The notes under the pieces: model-generated
Database searches by the model: none
What the model saw: the letters and a program-made list of their open reading frames with translations, nothing else
What the model was told of the DNA's origin: nothing
Origin: Notospermus geniculatus
Taxonomy: Eukaryota > Nemertea > Pilidiophora > Heteronemertea > Lineidae
Length of the DNA stretch: 64,000 nt
Assembly: GCA_002633025.1 (NCBI GenBank)
Contig: NMRB01000042.1
Location: 318,085-382,084, forward strand
Reading direction: 5' to 3'
Shown: piece after piece, positions 60,601 through 64,000 of the stretch
How the letters are laid out: every line of letters begins with the position of its first letter
How positions within the stretch are numbered: the first letter of the stretch is position 1
Position numbers and translations under genes: made by a program

Positions 60601-62783
60601 AGTCTGACTAATTAATAGAAATAAGCTATGATGGACACTATGAGAGGCTCAATTTGGGTCATTTGTTCAATACTCTTTTGATTTCATTGCAAGCTTTACT
60701 TAGAATTACATTTTGGGGCCAAGTTATCAAGTATTTGACTCAGTTGAAAGAAATCTCATCAGCCAATCAGCCGGCCAATCAGAAAACACCTTGCTTTAGT
60801 AAACTGTAATATGCGGGAAATTTGAATTCACTTGTGGAGTCTAATGAATGAGAGGCCTTTCACAGCCACGTACCTGACTGTCCATGGCTTGAGAGAAATT
60901 AGGGCCTAGTCTAATCTCTGAGGAACTGAGCCAGGTTTAAGAGGATACTCACAACAGATTATAACAGCAATCTGATTTTCCAGAGTAGTTGGGTGGGTGG
61001 GATACAAAATGATGTGTATTTGATATTTGAGGACAGTGATTGAGGAGTGTGATTGCACTCCCCAATCCAATGAAATTGAAAGGGTGGGGTCCAAATTTGA
61101 GGAGTGTGATTGAGGGGTGTGATTGCACTCCTCAATCCAATGGAAGGGTGGGGTGCAATTGCACTCCTCAACATTTTAAGGGGTGCAACTGACCACACTC
61201 CTGACTTTTTCAAACGTGAAGCACTGGAATAATGAGTGCTATTACCTGTGAGCCACTTCGATGCTTGGAAACCTTACAGCAGCTGTGCAAGTGTGGACAT
61301 TGATGGTCATCACCTTGCCCCCGCAGTTATCTGATAATTGCTTTAATCTAGTCCGCAGAGATCCAATTGTTTGATTTGAAGGAAGGTTAGAGACCAACAA
61401 TTCACAATTACCATTAGAAGGCTGCAAAGAATAAGGTAATTTCAAGTGAAGATGATTCTTTTCAACATTGCAATCATTGTGGAAAGTGCATTTAAAGATA
61501 TGTTCCAGAACTATACCTTTGTCGCAACCTTGGGGACTTGTCTTTCTTGCACATCCTTGATAATTTCCTCAAAGAGATAATGAACATGTGCACAGGCCAA
61601 CAATGCACCAGGGACAGATTTATTGTGTACGAGTACAATCCTGAAGCCGTTGCGATGGCGCAGATCTGAGAGTTCGGAGGCAAAGTTGACATCACCTGTT
61701 AACAAAAAGAGACATGCTTTAGGTAACCAGCAAGAGGAAGCCATCATTCTCCTTGGAAGTAGAAGTATGGTCACACACTCGACATAATAATGCACAACTG
61801 GAGTTAGACTCAGATGTTTTGTGGGGAAAGCAATATACAAAGGATGCAGAATTTAGTCAAATATAGCCACAATGAATGTCACAATGAGAGCGGTTGTACC
61901 TGAAATCAACAGAATAGTCCCAGGAGGATTATGGGTATCGGCAAACCTCCGTAGACACTGGCGAATTTTGTCATCAGCCGCATTTTTACTTGTAGCATTG
62001 ATGTGGACAACAGTGACCTTAAACAGAGAAGTGAGCAGTCAGTCAAGCCTCACCCGGTGCTTCAAGTACAAACATTCAATGATTCATCAGAGGTTAGCTT
62101 CTCTCTTTGTGACTGCATAATATTTAGGGACACAGCCTGATAAATTCTGATCACAAGACTTCTGACTTTTGTGGTAATCCACCAGCATAAATGTGAATGT
62201 TATGATTTACACAAACTTCACTGAGAGAGAGTAAGAAAGCAGCAGACAACCAGAAATACTGTACAATTCCACTTTTGGGAACTGGTGAAATGTTTATTCA
62301 AATTATTGCCTATTGAAACTTCACTGCCAATTTTGGCATACCTGTGCTTTATTCAACTCCTCAATCACATCTTTACTTTCTTTACTGATGTCACACACAC
62401 AAAGGAATTCAGCCTCTCTGAATCCGCGGAAGAACTTCTCTCTGATGACTTGCACAACGCCAAGAGCACATTTGCCTTTTGGAATACTGCAATTCTCGAT
62501 ATCCCAAAAAACACCAATTGGTGGAAAGGTTTCATTGCCATTTTGAGCTGGGAAAGAAAAATGTGTTTTTGAAACAAATTTTTATGAATCTAACATAGCC
62601 TAATTCCAGGCAAAAATTATCCAATGGATGTACATGTACCAAGTGTTTCTTGCAGCAGTGTCTATTGCGAGTGTGAAAATTCCCACAATCACCTTACATC
62701 ACTATGAATGGAATATGGAGCTGCATAAGATTCATCTCCAATACAGAACATACTCACTGTAACTCACCTAATTTGGAAGCCAT
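49659..62783 (-). CDS. MARF1: MARF1, meiosis regulator and mRNA stability factor (20 coding exons, 1805 aa)
   Basis: Endoribonuclease that destabilises mRNAs and transposon transcripts in mammalian oocytes and binds decapping factors. Exons (minus): 62783-62768, 62547-62342, 62017-61900, 61695-61517, 61421-61246, 58084-57972, 57854-56857, 56681-56503, 55183-55103, 54975-54831, 54684-54509, 54303-54137, 54045-53828, 53601-53122, 52948-52721, 52624-52421, 52242-51975, 51615-51352, 51033-50915, 50741-49659. All are GT-AG and every phase fits. Order: NYN nuclease (14-173), RRM1 (174-255), long Ser/Pro/Arg-rich linker, RRM2 (about 575-660), eight LOTUS domains (about 662-1317), disordered tail. 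Human MARF1 (1742 aa) has the same order but about 350 extra N-terminal residues. Upstream coding exons are possible, though a TAA lies four codons before this ATG in unspliced DNA. Confidence 0.96.
51141..51278. repeat. Foldback with ~50-bp inverted arms
   Basis: GGGAGTTTGAGATCAGC at 51141 and its complement ending at 51278 frame arms that continue through TTATCAC.GGATCCTTATACGTATA. About 35 bp of loop. It lies in the MARF1 intron between exons 18 and 19. Confidence 0.85.
51613..51840. repeat. Local duplication around the exon-18 acceptor
   Basis: About 75 bp (51613-51687) recur diverged at about 51761-51840, sharing TGCAAATGAAA, GAACAAAG/GGACAAAG, ATTTTGT and CCACTGCTGT. The second copy carries a decoy TTTCATTTGCAG acceptor for the minus strand. 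Confidence 0.65.
51975..55183 (-). CDS. MARF1: MARF1 array of eight LOTUS (OST-HTH) domains, exons 9-17
   Basis: LOTUS winged helices bind RNA or partner proteins. In order: L1 (55183-54831; [13 protein letters not shown]), L2 (54684-54137; [14 protein letters not shown]...[10 protein letters not shown]), L3 (54045-53828; [17 protein letters not shown]), L4 and L5 together in the single exon 53601-53122 (L5 has [17 protein letters not shown]), L6 (52948-52721; [11 protein letters not shown]), L7 (52624-52421; [15 protein letters not shown]) and L8 (52242-51975; [17 protein letters not shown]). Number and order equal the human protein. Confidence 0.93.
56027..56189. mobile_element. hAT-like MITE, CAGTGGTGGATCCA ends
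   Basis: The left end CAGTGGTGGATCCA and the right end TGGATCCGCACCTG are imperfect inverted repeats of the common hAT type. GGGTA borders both sides. The interior ends in a GC-rich GGGGGCGCGCGCC patch. It sits in MARF1 intron 8. Confidence 0.75.
56503..56681 (-). CDS. MARF1: MARF1 RRM2, second half (exon 8)
   Basis: Encodes [33 protein letters not shown] (shown here by its parts [20 protein letters not shown] and IHVAL), the RNP1 side of RRM2. The acceptor region reads CAG|GTGCAG|AAC, two AG sites six bases apart, so Val-Gln may be included or skipped. Confidence 0.9.
56857..57854 (-). CDS. MARF1: MARF1 linker exon 7 (998 nt), Ser/Pro/Arg-rich, leading into RRM2
   Basis: Encodes about 330 residues, mostly low complexity: a basic KSKSPKRSK start, then Asn/Tyr/Arg/Ser-rich sequence with repeated GPYRS motifs and SP dipeptides (TPSPYEH, HRMTPSP), probably disordered and phosphorylated. 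The last 35 residues begin RRM2 ([17 protein letters not shown]). The linker itself has no close match to the human linker that I can see. Confidence 0.9.
57972..61421 (-). CDS. MARF1: MARF1 RRM1 (exons 5-6, split by a 3.2-kb intron)
   Basis: Exon 5 (61246-61421) encodes [12 protein letters not shown] (RNP2-like) and [12 protein letters not shown]; exon 6 (57972-58084) encodes [19 protein letters not shown] and a basic tail. LSDNCGGKV and [10 protein letters not shown] match the human protein closely. The intron holds several foldback and hAT-like elements. Confidence 0.9.
58826..58984. mobile_element. Foldback element copy A (CAATATTATTG family)
   Basis: The arms carry TTAAGCGG...CCACG and CAATATTATTGCACAATAT, with their inverted partners at the right end. 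It is the first of three related copies within 1.1 kb, in MARF1 intron 5. Confidence 0.85.
58985..59136. mobile_element. Foldback element copy B (CAATATTATTG family)
   Basis: Immediately follows copy A in the same orientation: AAGCCGCCCATACACGTTCA at the left, with TATTGTGCAATAATATTG and TCGTGTATGGCCAGCTT at the right. The interior, including CCAGAAGCACGTG, is alignable with copy A. Confidence 0.85.
59134..59602. mobile_element. Foldback element, GGGCTGTATTCAACTC ends
   Basis: GGGCTGTATTCAACTC at 59139-59154 is exactly inverted at 59581-59596, with a few more matching bases outside (CTTTC / GAAAG). Inside are repeated GAACA(C/G)G-type words. About 460 bp, no coding sequence, inserted between foldback copies B and C. 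Confidence 0.8.
59729..59879. mobile_element. Foldback element copy C (inverted orientation)
   Basis: Third copy of the CAATATTATTG family. Its interior (ATGTGCTTCTGGCATGATGG, then GATTGACAACAATATTGCCC) is the reverse complement of the corresponding part of copies A and B, so it is inserted the other way round. Confidence 0.82.
60115..61226. mobile_element. hAT-like non-autonomous element, 1.1 kb
   Basis: CAGTGCTTCACGTTTGA at the left and its exact complement ending at 61226 form 17-bp inverted ends. GAATAAT directly abuts both ends (60108-60114 and 61227-61233). Subterminal parts carry repeated GAGG(A/G)GTG(T/C)GATTGC words. No transposase frame. The right end lies about 20 bp from MARF1 exon 5 (61246), close to its splice donor. 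Confidence 0.82.
61517..62783 (-). CDS. MARF1: MARF1 NYN ribonuclease domain (exons 1-4)
   Basis: PIN-like NYN fold with the acidic residues expected for metal-dependent RNA cleavage: [10 protein letters not shown] at the start, [26 protein letters not shown] and [17 protein letters not shown]. All the aspartates expected in a catalytic NYN site are present, so the domain should be active. It ends with [16 protein letters not shown] and FEEIIKDV. Confidence 0.94.
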
Positions 62784-63178
62784 GACTGCAAGGTGTTAAT
62801 GATGCAGGGGAAAAGTGATCATGTGATAGCCACATCTGTCTCCAATCTGATCTTTTCCTCTTTCCAGACATTCCTCCCTCTACCTACACCTACCAATACC
62901 TGAAAAGCATAAGATGGGTGTTGCAACTTGGCCTATGGACCTACATGTAATAGACATGATAGACTTGCACTGACACTACGGATACTTGTTTCATTGTTTA
63001 GTATTCAGGCTAAGCCTACACTTCCAGACAGTTAGGCCTTGGCCTGCTATGCTATACCACTACTAGGTCTAGGCCTAGACCACCGGTATCTTTTTTTGCA
63101 AATAAATGTTGATAATCGTTTGCCTATCATCATTATGGCTGCCTGCCTAGGGCCTAGGCCTACATGTATGCCTCCTAC

Positions 63179-63383
63179 CAGGGTTTCCGCCAGAGGGGGG
63201 GCCGGGGGGCTCAGGCCCCTCCTCAAGTTCATCAAGGGGGCTGAGCCCCCCCTCAACTTTGCAGAGTAGTGATTTAAAGTTCCAGTTTTTCACCAAGTCT
63301 GATGTGCAAATAATGGCATCCCCCCTCGAGCTCCCCCCCGGGCCCGCGAGCCCCCCTCACAATATTTCCTGGCGGAAACCCTG
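63179..63383. mobile_element. hAT-like MITE, CAGGGTTTCCGCCAG ends
   Basis: Exact 15-bp inverted ends CAGGGTTTCCGCCAG / CTGGCGGAAACCCTG, flanked by CCTCCTAC on the left and CCTACTAC on the right, an 8-bp target duplication with one mismatch. The interior is G/C-homopolymer-rich on both sides. Size 205 bp. Confidence 0.88.
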
Positions 63384-63630
63384 CCTACTACAGACTGCAA
63401 GTCAGTGCTAGGTCTGTATCTAGGAGGCCTAGCCTACTTTAAAGAACCACGGTATTGCCACTTTTTCTCGACAGCAGGCGCCACCACACCACTCTCCAAC
63501 CCAGGGAGGGACTAATATTACGTTGTCGGCGAAGTGACCCAATTTACTACGTACATTTTGTAATGCATTTTTTAAGTTCGTTTGGCTGCTGCTGGGTGGC
63601 TCCAGTCGTGTGCGGCTTGCTATATTCATA

Positions 63631-63806
63631 GGCCTCTGGGTCGTTGTCTGTAAAATCGAGGCGTTAATTAATGAGTTTGTCGCCAGAGTGATAATATCAC
63701 CTCAAATTATAACAACATAATTCGAGGTGATATTGTCACTCTGGCGACAAACTTATTAAAACTTATAAATTAACACCTCGATTTTACAGACAACGATCCA
63801 GAGGCC
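63631..63806. repeat. Long foldback, ~73-83-bp arms, 20-nt loop
   Basis: Left arm 63631-63703 (GGCCTCTGGGTCGTTGTC ... ATATCACCTC) pairs with right arm 63724-63806. Few mismatches or short indels. Loop 63704-63723. Confidence 0.88.
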
Positions 63807-63815
63807 TGTGCCTTA

Positions 63816-63945
63816 GGCTTCCCTTACATTGAAGTATACGGTATACGAAAACACCGGTTAACAATGGCTTCCCGAGGATTCACGACCATGAAACTATTGT
63901 TAACCGGCTATTTCGTATACCGTATACTTCTATGTAAAGGAAGCC
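63816..63945. repeat. Second foldback, 50-bp arms, 30-nt loop
   Basis: Left arm 63816-63865 (GGCTTCCCTTACATTGAAGT start) pairs with right arm 63896-63945; both arms contain the palindromes GTATACGGTATAC and CCGGTTAAC. It directly follows the previous foldback. Confidence 0.88.
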
Positions 63946-64000
63946 TCTGGGTCTGGCCTAGGCCTACATGTATTATTCTGAAATAAAATTCAGTCAACCA

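Larger units (their letters stand above)
62784..64000 (-). other. MARF1 5' flank / 5' UTR region
   Basis: No recognised gene. It contains a hAT-like MITE (63179-63383), two adjacent foldbacks (63631-63945) and many AGGCCT words. A minus-strand open frame (63429-63629) includes MNIASRTRLEPPSSS and a possible GTACGT donor, but its phase does not match MARF1 exon 1, so it is not annotated as coding. Confidence 0.5.

Noticed and set aside
63429-63629. Possible upstream MARF1 coding exon (MNIASRTRLEPP...)
   Set aside because: The donor phase does not fit exon 1, and joining would give a stop within six codons.
1-64000. CRISPR array, operon or prokaryotic system
   Set aside because: All recognised genes are spliced animal genes; repeats are transposon ends, palindromes or tandem duplications, not regularly spaced short repeats.

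Overview
This is animal nuclear DNA: genes are split into many short exons with GT-AG introns, and introns and flanks are full of short inverted-repeat transposons. There are no operons, CRISPR arrays or prokaryotic signals. Gene content (a meteorin, a MARF1 with eight LOTUS repeats, HGSNAT, B3GNTL1) and the abundance of words such as AGGCCTAC and ACCGGT suggest an invertebrate deuterostome, perhaps an echinoderm or hemichordate. The species call is an inference; the gene calls are well supported. Two single Ns (910 and 41493) mark unresolved bases.

Layout: (1) 80-7500, plus strand: HGSNAT, the lysosomal heparan-alpha-glucosaminide N-acetyltransferase, 13 well-defined coding exons plus a first exon with two candidates. 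(2) 9302-41976, minus strand: a meteorin/meteorin-like gene of only four coding exons, including a 57-nt one, spread over 33 kb; its introns of 12.9, 15.4 and 3.4 kb fill the middle of the window. (3) 42693-45695, plus strand: B3GNTL1, a GT2-type glycosyltransferase, 11 coding exons, head to head with the meteorin gene across about 0.7 kb. (4) 49659-62783, minus strand: MARF1, 20 coding exons, 1805 residues, with NYN ribonuclease, two RRMs, eight LOTUS domains and a disordered tail. HGSNAT/meteorin and B3GNTL1/MARF1 are convergent pairs; the poly(A) signals of the second pair lie about 40 bp apart.

All exon joins were worked out by hand from splice sites, reading-phase continuity and family alignment recalled from human proteins. 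Every junction keeps phase, and the four proteins come to about 653, 300, 344 and 1805 residues, close to their families, except that MARF1 lacks the long N-terminal region of the human protein.

The genes do not form one pathway: HGSNAT degrades heparan sulfate in lysosomes, meteorins are secreted signals, B3GNTL1 is an orphan glycosyltransferase, and MARF1 is an RNA-decay factor. The most notable result is the divergent meteorin-B3GNTL1 pair, which matches the human METRNL/B3GNTL1 arrangement on 17q25 as I recall it. Noncoding DNA holds many non-autonomous elements: a Mutator-like element with 9-bp target duplications, a piggyBac-like element in TTAA, several hAT-like elements, a TA-flanked element, a foldback with its empty site preserved next to it, a three-copy foldback cluster, and a recent 0.9-kb tandem duplication. 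I found no convincing previously undescribed biological system.
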